Assembly (NCBI RefSeq): GCF_027498035.1
Contig: NZ_CP114978.1
Location: forward strand, 2,108,001 to 2,172,000
Reading direction: 5' to 3'
Length of the DNA: 64,000 nt
Source: Pseudoxanthomonas sp.
Lineage (GTDB): Bacteria > Pseudomonadota > Gammaproteobacteria > Xanthomonadales > Xanthomonadaceae
Shown here: piece by piece, positions 1-7,367 of the stretch
Numbering within the stretch: position 1 is the first letter of the stretch
Layout: each line of letters begins with the position of its first letter
The notes under the pieces: generated by a model
Told to the model about the DNA's origin: nothing
What the model saw: only the letters and a program-made list of their open reading frames with translations
Databases searched by the model: none
Made by a program: the position numbers and the translations under genes

Positions 1-157
1 TGCCGACACCGAAGCACGCCTGCTCGACGCACTGCTGCACTTCGCACATGGCCGCACGCTGGTCATCGCTACCCACAGCGAAGCGGTGATGCAGCGCATT
101 GGCCAGGTGCTGTGGCTACCCGATGGTCAGCAGCGACCGCTGCGGAGAGCGGCATGA
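1..157 (+). CDS. cydD: Thiol reductant ABC exporter subunit CydD, 3' end only
   Basis: Only the last 51 codons are present; the gene runs off the left edge. The frame reads ADTEARLLDALLHFAHGR, then TLVIATHSEAVMQRIGQV, which is the D-loop to H-loop end of an ABC ATPase domain. The TGA stop overlaps the ATG of the next gene (ATGA), the usual cydD-cydC junction. CydDC is known to export cysteine and glutathione to the periplasm, which supports assembly of cytochrome bd. The assignment rests on the H-loop tail plus the overlapping CydC; the tail alone would not separate it from other ABC exporters. Confidence 0.8.
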   Translation, partial: ADTEARLLDALLHFAHGRTLVIATHSEAVMQRIGQVLWLPDGQQRPLRRAA

Positions 158-1803
158 ACGCATTGCTGACCGTGCACCGCCGCGGCATCGCGCTGACGCT
201 GCTGTTGCTCACCGTGACCCTGCTGGCCGGCACCGCGCTGCTGGGATTGGCCGGGCATTTCCTGACCGCGGCAGCGCTGGCCGGCGTGGGCGCGCTGGGC
301 TTCAACCTGTTCGGCCCCTCGGCCGGCATCCGCGGGCTGACCTTCGTGCGCATCCTGTCGCGCTATGGCGAAAAACTGATCGGCCATGATGTGACCCTGC
401 GCATCGGCCGCGACCTGCGCCTGGACTTCTTCCGTCGTGCGTTGCCCTTGGCGCCGCTGGGCCTGGGCAAGCTGCGCACGGGCGATCTGCTATCGCAGTT
501 GGTGAGCGACATCGAACGGGTCGAAGGCGGCCTGGTGCGCGCGGTCGGCCCATTGTTCGCGCTGGCCCTGCTCAGCCTGATCGCCTGTGCCGTCGCCGCA
601 TTCGCGTTGCCATCGGTGGGATTGACGCTGCTGATGGCCTGCGTGCTGCTGGCCGGCCTGCTGCCGTGGCTGACCACGCGCGGTGCCCCTGCCCAGGAAC
701 AAGCGCGCGAACAAGCCCGCGCCACGCTCCGCGCCGATGTGCTGGACGCCGTGCAGGGCGCCACCGACCTGGCCGCGCTACACGCAGGCGACACCTGGTT
801 CGCGCGCATCGAGACGGCCAGCCGACAGCTCGCCGACAGCGAACGTCAACGCAAGCGACGCCTGGCCATCGGCACGCTCGCCCACGGCGTCGTCACCGCC
901 GCCACCCTGGCCAGCGTGCTTGGCCTGCTGCTGGAAGCTGCTGCCAGCAACACACTGACCACGCCTGCGGCCGCCGGCCTGTTCTTCATGACCGTGGCCA
1001 CGCTGGAAGCGTGTGCGGGCGCTTCGCTGGCCTGGCGCGAGCTGCAGGCCGCGCGTGGCGCATCACGCCGACTGGACGCCACCGTGTCCGCACCGCCAGC
1101 CGTAGCCGATCCGGTCGCGCCCATCGATGTCCCGACACATGCGCTGCTGGAACTGCAGGACGTCGGCTTCCATTGGGATGGCACGCGCCAGCAGGTGCTC
1201 GATGGCGTCAACCTGCACATCGCGCCAGGCCAGCGCATTGCAATCAGCGGCGACAGCGGTGCGGGCAAGAGCTCACTGCTGGCGCTGCTGCTGCGCCTGT
1301 GCGACCCCGATGCCGGGCAACTGCGCTATGACGGCATCGACGTGCGTCGCTTCGCGCAGGCCGATTGGCACCGGCAGATCGCCTGGTTGCCGCAGGAGGC
1401 ACCGGTGTTCGCCGGCAGCATCCGCGACAACCTGCTGCTGGGCGATGCCCATGCCGACGATGCAGCGCTGTGGCAGGTGCTGGCACAGGTGCGGCTGGAC
1501 GATCTGGTGCGCGATCTTCCCGCGCAACTTGATGCATGGATCGGCGAACACGGACGCACGCTCTCCGCCGGCCAGGCCCGTCGCATCGCCCTGGCCCGCG
1601 CCTTGCTGCGCGATGTGCCAATCCTGATCCTGGACGAGCCAACCGAAGGCCTGGATGTCGACACCGCCCAGGCCTTGCTGACCGACCTGGCCCACGCCAG
1701 CGCCGGTCGCAGCGTGATCCTGATCAGCCATGACGTCCTGCCCCCCGGCATCGTCGACCAACACTACCTGCTGCTGGACGGCAGGCTACGACCGGCCAAC
1801 TGA
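154..1803 (+). CDS. cydC: Thiol reductant ABC exporter subunit CydC
   Basis: 549 residues, a half-transporter with a membrane domain (about 1-320) and an ATPase domain (about 340-549). Visible motifs are Walker A GDSGAGKSS, Q-loop LPQEAP, signature LSAGQARR, Walker B ILILDEPTEGLD and H-loop SHD. The membrane domain carries the CydC-like stretch GIRGLTFVRILSRYGEKL. CydC pairs with CydD as a heterodimeric inner-membrane exporter of reduced thiols needed for cytochrome bd and periplasmic redox balance. The ATG at 154 was chosen because it gives the 4-base overlap with cydD; an in-frame ATG at 112 would lie deep inside cydD. An FNR-type regulator gene nearby (2706-3470) fits a microaerobic role. 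Confidence 0.93.
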   Translation: MNALLTVHRRGIALTLLLLTVTLLAGTALLGLAGHFLTAAALAGVGALGFNLFGPSAGIRGLTFVRILSRYGEKLIGHDVTLRIGRDLRLDFFRRALPLAPLGLGKLRTGDLLSQLVSDIERVEGGLVRAVGPLFALALLSLIACAVAAFALPSVGLTLLMACVLLAGLLPWLTTRGAPAQEQAREQARATLRADVLDAVQGATDLAALHAGDTWFARIETASRQLADSERQRKRRLAIGTLAHGVVTAATLASVLGLLLEAAASNTLTTPAAAGLFFMTVATLEACAGASLAWRELQAARGASRRLDATVSAPPAVADPVAPIDVPTHALLELQDVGFHWDGTRQQVLDGVNLHIAPGQRIAISGDSGAGKSSLLALLLRLCDPDAGQLRYDGIDVRRFAQADWHRQIAWLPQEAPVFAGSIRDNLLLGDAHADDAALWQVLAQVRLDDLVRDLPAQLDAWIGEHGRTLSAGQARRIALARALLRDVPILILDEPTEGLDVDTAQALLTDLAHASAGRSVILISHDVLPPGIVDQHYLLLDGRLRPAN

Positions 1804-1911
1804 CCGATTGGCAACACGCCGATCCGCACTGCCCTACATTCATCCAGCAGCAGGCACGCCGGCACCGGCTGCGCGCTACAGTCCGGCGGACTTTCCTTTG
1901 GCGCATCCGCC

Positions 1912-2238
1912 ATGCAAGAACCCGCACGCGTCCGCCAGCTCGACGAGAAGATCTGCAGACTGATCTGTCCAATTTCAGCGGCAATGGTCGGCGTCTGCCT
2001 GACCGGCGTCGGCCTGCTGCGGGTTGCCGTGGCCGTCGAACACAAATCCACGCTGGCCGACGACCTGCTGTCGCTGGATGCGGTGATCTTCCTGGTCGCC
2101 ACGCTGGTGTCCTATTTCGCCCTGCGCACCCAGGTACGCAACCACCGGCTCGAACAGGTCGCCGATGTCGCCTTCATCACCGCGATGGTGCTGCTGACCA
2201 TCGCCTGCCCGCTGATCACCTACAGCTTTCCCCTGTAG
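1912..2238 (+). CDS. Small membrane protein of unknown function, three predicted transmembrane segments
   Basis: 108 residues. The protein starts with a short charged cytoplasmic head (MQEPARVRQLDEKICRL). Three hydrophobic segments follow at about residues 20-40, 54-72 and 84-105. I do not recognise a family with certainty; the layout resembles small uncharacterised inner-membrane proteins common in Xanthomonadaceae. It follows cydC by 108 bases in the same direction, so co-transcription with cydDC is possible but not shown. Coding status is supported by third-position GC bias and the coherent membrane topology. Confidence 0.7.
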   Translation: MQEPARVRQLDEKICRLICPISAAMVGVCLTGVGLLRVAVAVEHKSTLADDLLSLDAVIFLVATLVSYFALRTQVRNHRLEQVADVAFITAMVLLTIACPLITYSFPL

Positions 2239-2255
2239 GCGCATTGATCAGCGCG

Positions 2256-2636
2256 TTAGATGGCTGGCGGCGGAGCTAGCGCAGGGGTTTCCTGAATTTC
2301 GACCTTGGTCGTCACATCAGGCGCAGCCTGGGACAGCGTGATGATCTCGTCGGCCGAAAAACCAGCGATGCGATCCTTGATGCGCCCTGCAGACAAGGAT
2401 TGCAGTGACGGGTTACCGACGACGTCGTATGCGCTGTTGACGCCAGCAAGATTGAGTTGAAGTATCGCGGCGGCGAGCGCGCTCTGCTTGTTCTGCGGAA
2501 GCGCCTTCATCATTTTTTTGAAACTGTTGTTTGCAGCCTGCTCGGAACTTGCATCAATGCGCACCGGCTCGCGCGCTTGCGCCACGCCCACGATCGCTGC
2601 CAGGCACAGCACCGCCCAGGTCCTTCTGATCTTCAT
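2256..2636 (-). CDS. Secreted protein of unknown function (DUF6694-like)
   Basis: 126 residues. A signal peptide is evident (MKIRRTWAVLCLAAIVGVAQA, cleavage near residue 21). The mature part is a short helical domain containing IDASSEQAANNSFKKMMKAL and a stretch ending LNLAGVNSAYDVVGNPSL. This resembles small periplasmic proteins or lipoproteins of the DUF6694 type, recalled rather than searched. There is no lipobox cysteine, so it is probably soluble in the periplasm. The tail is proline and alanine rich (TPALAPPPAI). It converges with the preceding membrane protein gene with an 18-base gap. Confidence 0.75.
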   Translation of the reverse strand: MKIRRTWAVLCLAAIVGVAQAREPVRIDASSEQAANNSFKKMMKALPQNKQSALAAAILQLNLAGVNSAYDVVGNPSLQSLSAGRIKDRIAGFSADEIITLSQAAPDVTTKVEIQETPALAPPPAI

Positions 2637-2705
2637 GCGACGCTCTCCATATATTTGAGCGGAGCATGCCCCGGCAATGCGCCCTCCGCAAGCAAGCTGC
2701 GTGGA

Positions 2706-3470
2706 TCACCCAGCTGCGGCCAGCGTCTCCAGTCGCGTCCGATCCAGCAGCTGCACGGTGTGCGGATCGGGCGTGGCGATCAGACCCTCGCCGCGCAGCT
2801 TGGTGAAGCAGCGGCTCACCGTTTCGATAGTCAGACCCAGGTAGTCGGCGATGTCGGTGCGGGTCATCGGCAGCTCGACCACGGCGTCGTCCTGGCCCTG
2901 GCGTTGGCGGCGCCGGGCCATGTCCTGCAGGAAGCCGGCCAGGCGCTCCGGTGGCGTCATCCGCGCCAGCGCCATCAGCTTGTCGCGGGTGGCATCCAGC
3001 TCGATGCAGGCGCGCTGCATCAGCTCATGTTCCAGCCCGTGATAGGTCGCGCACAGGGTGCGCATGCCGTCGTGGGACACCGCGCACAGGCGACTGTCGG
3101 TGATCGCCTCGAAGGTGTGGCGGTAATGGGTGGAGTTGCTGAAGCCGATGTAGTCGCCCGGCATCAGGAAGCCGGCCACCAGCCGACGGCCGTCGGCCAG
3201 GGTGCGGGTGCGGCGCAGGGCGCCGGTCTGCACGGTGAACACGTAGCGCCGCGGCTCGCCTTCGCGTGCCAGCAGCTCACCGGCACGCAGCTGCAGGTCG
3301 CCAGCAAGCTCTTCGAGGGCACCGGCCTGTTCGGCCGGCAGCGCGGTGCACACGGCCAGATGTCGAACCAGGCAGACGCGGCAGCCATGGCCGGCGGCCG
3401 ATCGCGCCGACACGTCCGGTTCGGCCGTGTCCGGGCCGGAGATATTGCGATGGATACGCAGGCTGCTCAT
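2706..3470 (-). CDS. fnr: FNR-type (Crp/Fnr family) oxygen-responsive transcription regulator
   Basis: 254 residues. The N-terminus has C30-x2-C33-x7-C41, and C129 sits at the position of the fourth FNR cluster ligand. This set would allow an oxygen-labile 4Fe-4S cluster. A cyclic-nucleotide-binding-like beta roll spans about 50-160 and a long dimer helix follows. The helix-turn-helix near 205-226 reads TRTDIADYLGLTIETVSRCF, with the E-x2-S-R contact residues of FNR. FNR/ANR proteins switch genes at TTGAT-N4-ATCAA sites during oxygen limitation. The neighbouring cydDC is a plausible target, but I found no clear FNR box upstream of it within the window. The first spacing (C-x2-C-x7-C) is longer than in E. 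coli FNR, so cluster binding is inferred. Confidence 0.88.
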   Translation of the reverse strand: MSSLRIHRNISGPDTAEPDVSARSAAGHGCRVCLVRHLAVCTALPAEQAGALEELAGDLQLRAGELLAREGEPRRYVFTVQTGALRRTRTLADGRRLVAGFLMPGDYIGFSNSTHYRHTFEAITDSRLCAVSHDGMRTLCATYHGLEHELMQRACIELDATRDKLMALARMTPPERLAGFLQDMARRRQRQGQDDAVVELPMTRTDIADYLGLTIETVSRCFTKLRGEGLIATPDPHTVQLLDRTRLETLAAAG

Positions 3471-3856
3471 GGGTCTGCCGGCCTCCAGTCCGGTTCGGCG
3501 ATGGCCATGATACGCCGCACCGTCAGGTGAACCGCCGGTCGCCAGGCGGGCACGCGCGGCCCGGATCGGTTACCATGCGCCCGCTTCGCACAGCGGCAGT
3601 CGTGTTTCCCCTGAAGGGATCTTCGGCGTTGAATGGGCCCATTGCCCGCCTCGCCAACCTTCCTCCGACGCCTTCTCGCTTCGCAAAGACGGACCTGCCA
3701 CTGTCGGCCGTTCCGCCCAACAGGTTACTCGCAGCGCGGTTAGGGAACGCTTCGGGCAACACACGCTCTTCCAACGGCTTTCGTGGCACGTAGCGCTTTT
3801 CGCGCTGCGTTCGTGGCGTTTTTCGCGTTGGCTGGGCGTGCATCCGGAGCTTTCCA
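3471..3856 (+). promoter_or_regulatory. Gene-free 386-base stretch; probable long leader of the DEAD-box helicase mRNA
   Basis: No credible coding frame on either strand. Short stem-forming pieces are visible, for example CCCTgaAGGG near 3608 and AGCGC-ttttc-GCGCT near 3792. TTCGTGGC is repeated at about 3779 and 3809 just ahead of the helicase start. Long structured leaders are known for several cold-induced DEAD-box helicase genes, so a post-transcriptional control region is plausible. I could not place a convincing promoter. Confidence 0.35.
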
Positions 3857-5227
3857 ATGTCATTTGAAAACCTGGGGCTTGCCCCGTTCCTGCTGCGTGC
3901 ACTGGCCGAGCAGGGTTATGAGAACCCCACCCCGATCCAGGAGCAGGCGATCCCGCTGGCCCTGGACGGCCGCGACCTGATGGCCGGCGCGCAGACCGGC
4001 ACCGGCAAGACCGCAGCGTTCGGCCTGCCGCTGCTGCAGCACCTGGGCACCAACGCCCAGGAAGTCACCCGTGGCCCGCGTCGTCCGCGCGCCCTGGTCC
4101 TGACCCCCACCCGCGAACTGGCCACCCAGGTGCACGACAGCCTGCGTGACTACAGCAAGTACCTGCGCATCCCGTCGGCCACCATCTATGGCGGCGTGGG
4201 CATGGGCCCGCAGCTGGACACCCTGCGCCGTGGCGTGGATCTGGTGATCGCCTGCCCGGGCCGCCTGATCGACCACCTGGAGCGTCGCAGCGTCGACCTG
4301 TCGGGCATCGAGATCCTGGTCCTGGACGAAGCCGACCGCATGCTCGACATGGGCTTTTTGCCGTCGATCAAGCGCATCCTGGCCAAGCTGCCCAAGCAGA
4401 ACCGCCAGACCCTGCTGTTCTCGGCCACCTTCGACGACAACATCAAGTCGCTGGCGCGCGAGTTCATGCACGACCCGCTGGAAATCCAGGTCACGCCGAA
4501 GAACACCGTGGCCGAGACCATCACCCACCGCGTGCACCCGGTCGACAACGCGCGCAAGCGCGAGCTGCTGCTGCACCTGCTGGCCGAGGATTCGCGCATC
4601 CAGACCCTGGTGTTCGCCAAGACCAAGCACGGCAGCGACAAGCTGGCGCTGTTCCTGGAGAAGGCCGGCATCCAGACCGCTGCGATCCACGGCAACAAGA
4701 GCCAGTCCCAGCGCCTGCGCGCGCTGCGCGACTTCAAGGCCGGCAAGATCAGCGTACTGGTCGCCACCGACATCGCCGCGCGCGGCATCGACATCGACCA
4801 GCTGCCGAAGGTGATCAACTTCGACCTGCCGATGGTGGCCGAAGACTACGTGCACCGGATCGGCCGCACCGGCCGCAACGGCTCCACCGGTGAAGCGGTG
4901 TCGCTGGTCTCGCAGGAAGACGCCAAGCTGCTGCGCGCCATCGTGCGCCTGCTCAACCGCGACCTGGAGATCAAGGACGTGCCGGGCTTCGTGCCGCAGA
5001 CCCCGATCCGCTGGGGCAACAGCGCGCCGGGCCGGGCCGACCTGCCGGGCGGTGATCGCCCGCCGCGCCGCCACGACCGGCGCCCGCATGGCGAGGCCCC
5101 GCGTCGCGCCCATGCCGGCCCGAAGCAGCACGGCGCCCCGCGTCCGGGCGGCAACGGCAATGGCCGTCGCGCAGGTGGCGGCGGTGCCGGTGGCCAGCGT
5201 TCCAGCCAGCCGCGTCGCGCTGACTGA
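3857..5227 (+). CDS. rhlE: DEAD-box ATP-dependent RNA helicase, RhlE type
   Basis: 456 residues. Helicase motifs appear in order: the Q motif (F-x16-GYENPTPIQ), motif I AQTGTGKT (45-52), PTRELA (84-89), DEAD (157-160), SAT (189-191), and motif VI HRIGRTGR (about 331-338). The last 80 residues are an arginine-, glycine- and proline-rich basic tail that typically binds RNA non-specifically. RhlE helicases unwind structured RNA during ribosome assembly and mRNA decay and are often cold induced. The start is preceded by CCGGAGC 10 bases upstream. The 386-base gene-free stretch ahead suggests leader-based control. RhlE is preferred over SrmB, CsdA and DbpA on length and tail, but paralogues are hard to separate by eye. 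Confidence 0.9.
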   Translation: MSFENLGLAPFLLRALAEQGYENPTPIQEQAIPLALDGRDLMAGAQTGTGKTAAFGLPLLQHLGTNAQEVTRGPRRPRALVLTPTRELATQVHDSLRDYSKYLRIPSATIYGGVGMGPQLDTLRRGVDLVIACPGRLIDHLERRSVDLSGIEILVLDEADRMLDMGFLPSIKRILAKLPKQNRQTLLFSATFDDNIKSLAREFMHDPLEIQVTPKNTVAETITHRVHPVDNARKRELLLHLLAEDSRIQTLVFAKTKHGSDKLALFLEKAGIQTAAIHGNKSQSQRLRALRDFKAGKISVLVATDIAARGIDIDQLPKVINFDLPMVAEDYVHRIGRTGRNGSTGEAVSLVSQEDAKLLRAIVRLLNRDLEIKDVPGFVPQTPIRWGNSAPGRADLPGGDRPPRRHDRRPHGEAPRRAHAGPKQHGAPRPGGNGNGRRAGGGGAGGQRSSQPRRAD

Positions 5228-5287
5228 GCCTGAAATCGCCGGCGTGGTCCGTTTGCGCGGACCACGCCGGCATTCGAGAATTCATCC

Positions 5288-5653
5288 ATGGATATCTTCA
5301 AGGTCTTCACCCTGGAAGCCGCGCACCGCCTGCCCAACGTGCCCGAGGGGCACAAGTGCGCGCGCCTGCACGGCCACTCGTTCCGCATCGAGATCCACCT
5401 CTCCGGCCCGCTGGACCCGCACACCGGGATGGTCATGGACTTCGCTGACGTCAAGGCGGCCTTCAAGCCGATGTACGACCGCCTGGACCATCACTACCTC
5501 AACGACATCGAGGGCCTGGACAATCCGACCAGCGAGCGCATCGCCGAGTGGATCTGGGACCACCTCAAGCCGGCATTGCCATTGCTGAGCCAGGTGGTGG
5601 TGCACGAGACCTGCACCGCCGGCAGCCGCTACCGCGGCCCGGCCGCAAACTGA
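5288..5653 (+). CDS. queD: 6-carboxytetrahydropterin synthase QueD
   Basis: 121 residues, typical for QueD. The protein converts 7,8-dihydroneopterin triphosphate to 6-carboxy-5,6,7,8-tetrahydropterin in queuosine (preQ0) synthesis. Zinc-binding histidines are visible in LEAAHRL and RLHGHSF, the catalytic cysteine in HKCARLHGH, and the late glutamate in [12 protein letters not shown]. It lies 60 bases after the helicase gene in the same direction. A strong hairpin terminator follows directly, so it probably ends this transcription unit. Confidence 0.93.
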   Translation: MDIFKVFTLEAAHRLPNVPEGHKCARLHGHSFRIEIHLSGPLDPHTGMVMDFADVKAAFKPMYDRLDHHYLNDIEGLDNPTSERIAEWIWDHLKPALPLLSQVVVHETCTAGSRYRGPAAN

Positions 5654-5667
5654 CGAAGCAACAGCAG

Positions 5668-5690
5668 AAGGGGCCGCCAGGCCCCTTTCT
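5668..5690 (+). terminator. Rho-independent terminator after queD
   Basis: AAGGGGCC (5668-5675) pairs perfectly with GGCCCCTT (5680-5687) around the 4-base loop GCCA, followed by TCT. It starts 15 bases past the queD stop. Confidence 0.8.
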
Positions 5691-5747
5691 CGTTCAGGGC
5701 GACCGCCCCCCCTGCAACGACCGTTCGTCGGCCATCTTCGACCTACG

Positions 5748-5776
5748 TTGCATTGCAGCAAAACCACGGGTATGCT
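5748..5776 (+). promoter_or_regulatory. Sigma-70-type promoter for the small RNA
   Basis: TTGCAT (5748-5753) and TATGCT (5771-5776) are separated by exactly 17 bases. Each box matches the consensus at 4 of 6 positions. Transcription would start near 5783. No coding gene begins downstream before a strong terminator at 5892-5930, which supports a stand-alone RNA gene. Confidence 0.6.
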
Positions 5777-5782
5777 GCGTCG

Positions 5783-5930
5783 CAACATCACTCCCGCAAG
5801 AAAGCACGCGGCAGGGATGGCAGAGATCCCGCGTCGGCGCACCGCGCCACGCACCCCGAATTTGTGTGGGTCCCTCCCCCCGCACAAATCCAAGCCCGAC
5901 AGGTCCCTCCCCCTGTCGGGCTTTTTTTTG
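5783..5930 (+). ncRNA. Small regulatory RNA with C-rich hairpin loops (sX13-like)
   Basis: A transcript of about 148 nt is predicted between a sigma-70 promoter and a strong terminator. Two hairpins at its 3' end carry almost the same loop. The first stem is TTTGTGTGGG with CCCGCACAAA, loop TCCCTCCCC. The second is AAGCCCGACAG (5892-5902) with CTGTCGGGCTT (5913-5923), loop GTCCCTCCCC, followed by a run of T. The 5' part can form GGGAT...ATCCC and GGCGCaccGCGCC. C-rich single-stranded loops that pair with G-rich ribosome-binding regions are the hallmark of the Xanthomonas sRNA sX13 (Schmidtke and colleagues). I infer the same class here; homology was not tested by search. Confidence 0.72.
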
Positions 5931-6100
5931 GAAAAAATTCCAGCGCCACCTCATCGTCCGGGCAGCTTCAGTTCGAGTACTCAGGCCATCTTCCTCAGTC
6001 GGCACGCGGCCCCTGTTCGAACGCCTCCCCACCCGGACTGGGTGGACATCCCTTGATCGGCCAGCCCGGTTGTAACCGCGCGCAGCGTAGAATCGTGCAC

Positions 6101-6586
6101 ATGTCATTTGCCAGCCAGACCCTCTCAGGGACCAAGCCCGAGCAGTACGCGCAGCTGTTGGAGCAGGCGCGCGGCCTGATGTACGGCGAAGCCGACCGCA
6201 TCGCCAACGCGGCCAACCTCTCGGCGCTGCTGTTCAACGCCCTACCCGATTTCAACTGGGCCGGCTTCTATTTCTACGACGGCACCGAACTGGTCGTCGG
6301 CCCGTTCCAGGGCCTGCCGGCCTGCGTACGGATCCGGCTCGACAAGGGCGTCTGCGGCGCCGCCGCCACGACCCGCCAGACCCAGCGCGTGCATGACGTG
6401 GAGGCCTTCCCCGGGCACATCGCCTGCGATGCAGCCTCACGCTCGGAACTGGTGGTGCCCCTGGTCAAGGACGGTGCCCTGATCGGCGTACTGGACATCG
6501 ACAGCCCACTGGTCGGCCGTTTCGACGAAGACGACCAGCGCGGCCTGGAAGCCATCGCCGCGGCGTGGATCGAAGCACTGCGATGA
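6101..6586 (+). CDS. msrC: Free methionine-(R)-sulfoxide reductase (GAF-domain fRMsr)
   Basis: 161 residues forming a single GAF domain. Three cysteines occur with the family spacing: C-x10-C (CVRIRLDKGVC), then a third 24 residues later (GHIACDAASRSEL). This matches C84, C94 and C118 of E. coli fRMsr. The enzyme reduces free L-methionine-(R)-sulfoxide using thioredoxin-type electron donors in the cytoplasm. The ATG at 6101 gives the normal family N-terminus; upstream in-frame sequence belongs to the sRNA region and is not coding. Its stop overlaps the next start (ATGA), suggesting translational coupling. Confidence 0.9.
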   Translation: MSFASQTLSGTKPEQYAQLLEQARGLMYGEADRIANAANLSALLFNALPDFNWAGFYFYDGTELVVGPFQGLPACVRIRLDKGVCGAAATTRQTQRVHDVEAFPGHIACDAASRSELVVPLVKDGALIGVLDIDSPLVGRFDEDDQRGLEAIAAAWIEALR

Positions 6587-6963
6587 GCACCACGCAGCTG
6601 CGCAATATCGGACCCAAGTCGGCCGCGTGGCTGCGGCAGGTCGGGCTGCGCACTGAAGAAGACCTCCGCGCCGTCGGTGCGGTCGATGCCTTCATGCGGG
6701 TCAAGCGCGCCGGCTTCCGGCCCAGCCTCAACCTGCTGTATGCGCTGGAAGGCGCGTTGCGCGGCTGCCACTGGCAGGAAGTGCCCGAATCACGTCGCCA
6801 GGAAATGGTGCAGGAAGCCGAAGCCGCCTCAGCCGCCCTACCGCCGCCGCGTGGCCGCCCGGCCGCCGCACCGGTGACCACCACCAACCACGGCAGCAGT
6901 GACGAGGGCGGCAGCGCGCCGTCGTTCGATTTCCTCGACAGCCCCGGCCGCGACGAAGACTGA
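6583..6963 (+). CDS. TfoX C-terminal-domain protein
   Basis: 126 residues. The first 75 residues match the TfoX_C fold: LRNIGPKSAAWLRQVGLRT, then DLRAVGAVDAFMRVKRAG and LNLLYALEGALRG. TfoX/Sxy proteins act in competence regulation, but stand-alone C-terminal domains are widespread and of unclear function. The remaining 50 residues are low complexity and rich in proline, alanine, serine and acidic residues. The start overlaps the stop of the methionine sulfoxide reductase gene by 4 bases, so the two are probably one operon. Confidence 0.85.
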   Translation: MSTTQLRNIGPKSAAWLRQVGLRTEEDLRAVGAVDAFMRVKRAGFRPSLNLLYALEGALRGCHWQEVPESRRQEMVQEAEAASAALPPPRGRPAAAPVTTTNHGSSDEGGSAPSFDFLDSPGRDED

Positions 6964-7010
6964 CCGCCTGATGCCGCGCTGCGGCAGGTGATCGCGTACA
7001 CTCTGCGCCG

Positions 7011-7215
7011 CTTTCAGGTGACCCAATGCGCATGTCGTCGCGCCGCGGGTTGAAACGGGAAGCCGGTGAATCCCTCGCGGGGTGATTCCGGCGCTGCCCC
7101 CGCAACGGTAAGCGAGTCATGCCAACGCATCGGCCACTGTGCGCAACACGCACGGGAAGGCGCGACGGCGGAAGTATCCACTTCCAGCTCGCAAGCCCGG
7201 AGACCGGCCTTCAAG
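7011..7215 (+). promoter_or_regulatory. Cobalamin (B12) riboswitch
   Basis: All conserved blocks of the AdoCbl riboswitch appear in order: GGGAAGCCGGTGAATCC, GCCCCCGCAACGGTAAGCGAG (the B12 box region), GGCCACTG, GGGAAGGCGCG, and finally AAGCCCGGAGACCGGCCT. It sits 150 bases ahead of a BtuB-like receptor gene. A GCGCGCggggcgcgcg hairpin directly before the ribosome-binding GGAG (about 7333-7356) could be the expression platform that hides the start when cobalamin is bound. Confidence 0.93.
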
Positions 7216-7367
7216 CACGGATCATTCCCGATCCATCACCGGTTGCGATGCGGAGGGCGTCGCGCGTGCCGCGCCGCCTGTCCGCGTGCGCAGTCCGCCT
7301 GCATCCTTCGTTCGCGATTTCTCCCGCCTTCCATGCGCGCGGGGCGCGCGACGGAGTCTTGAACACC

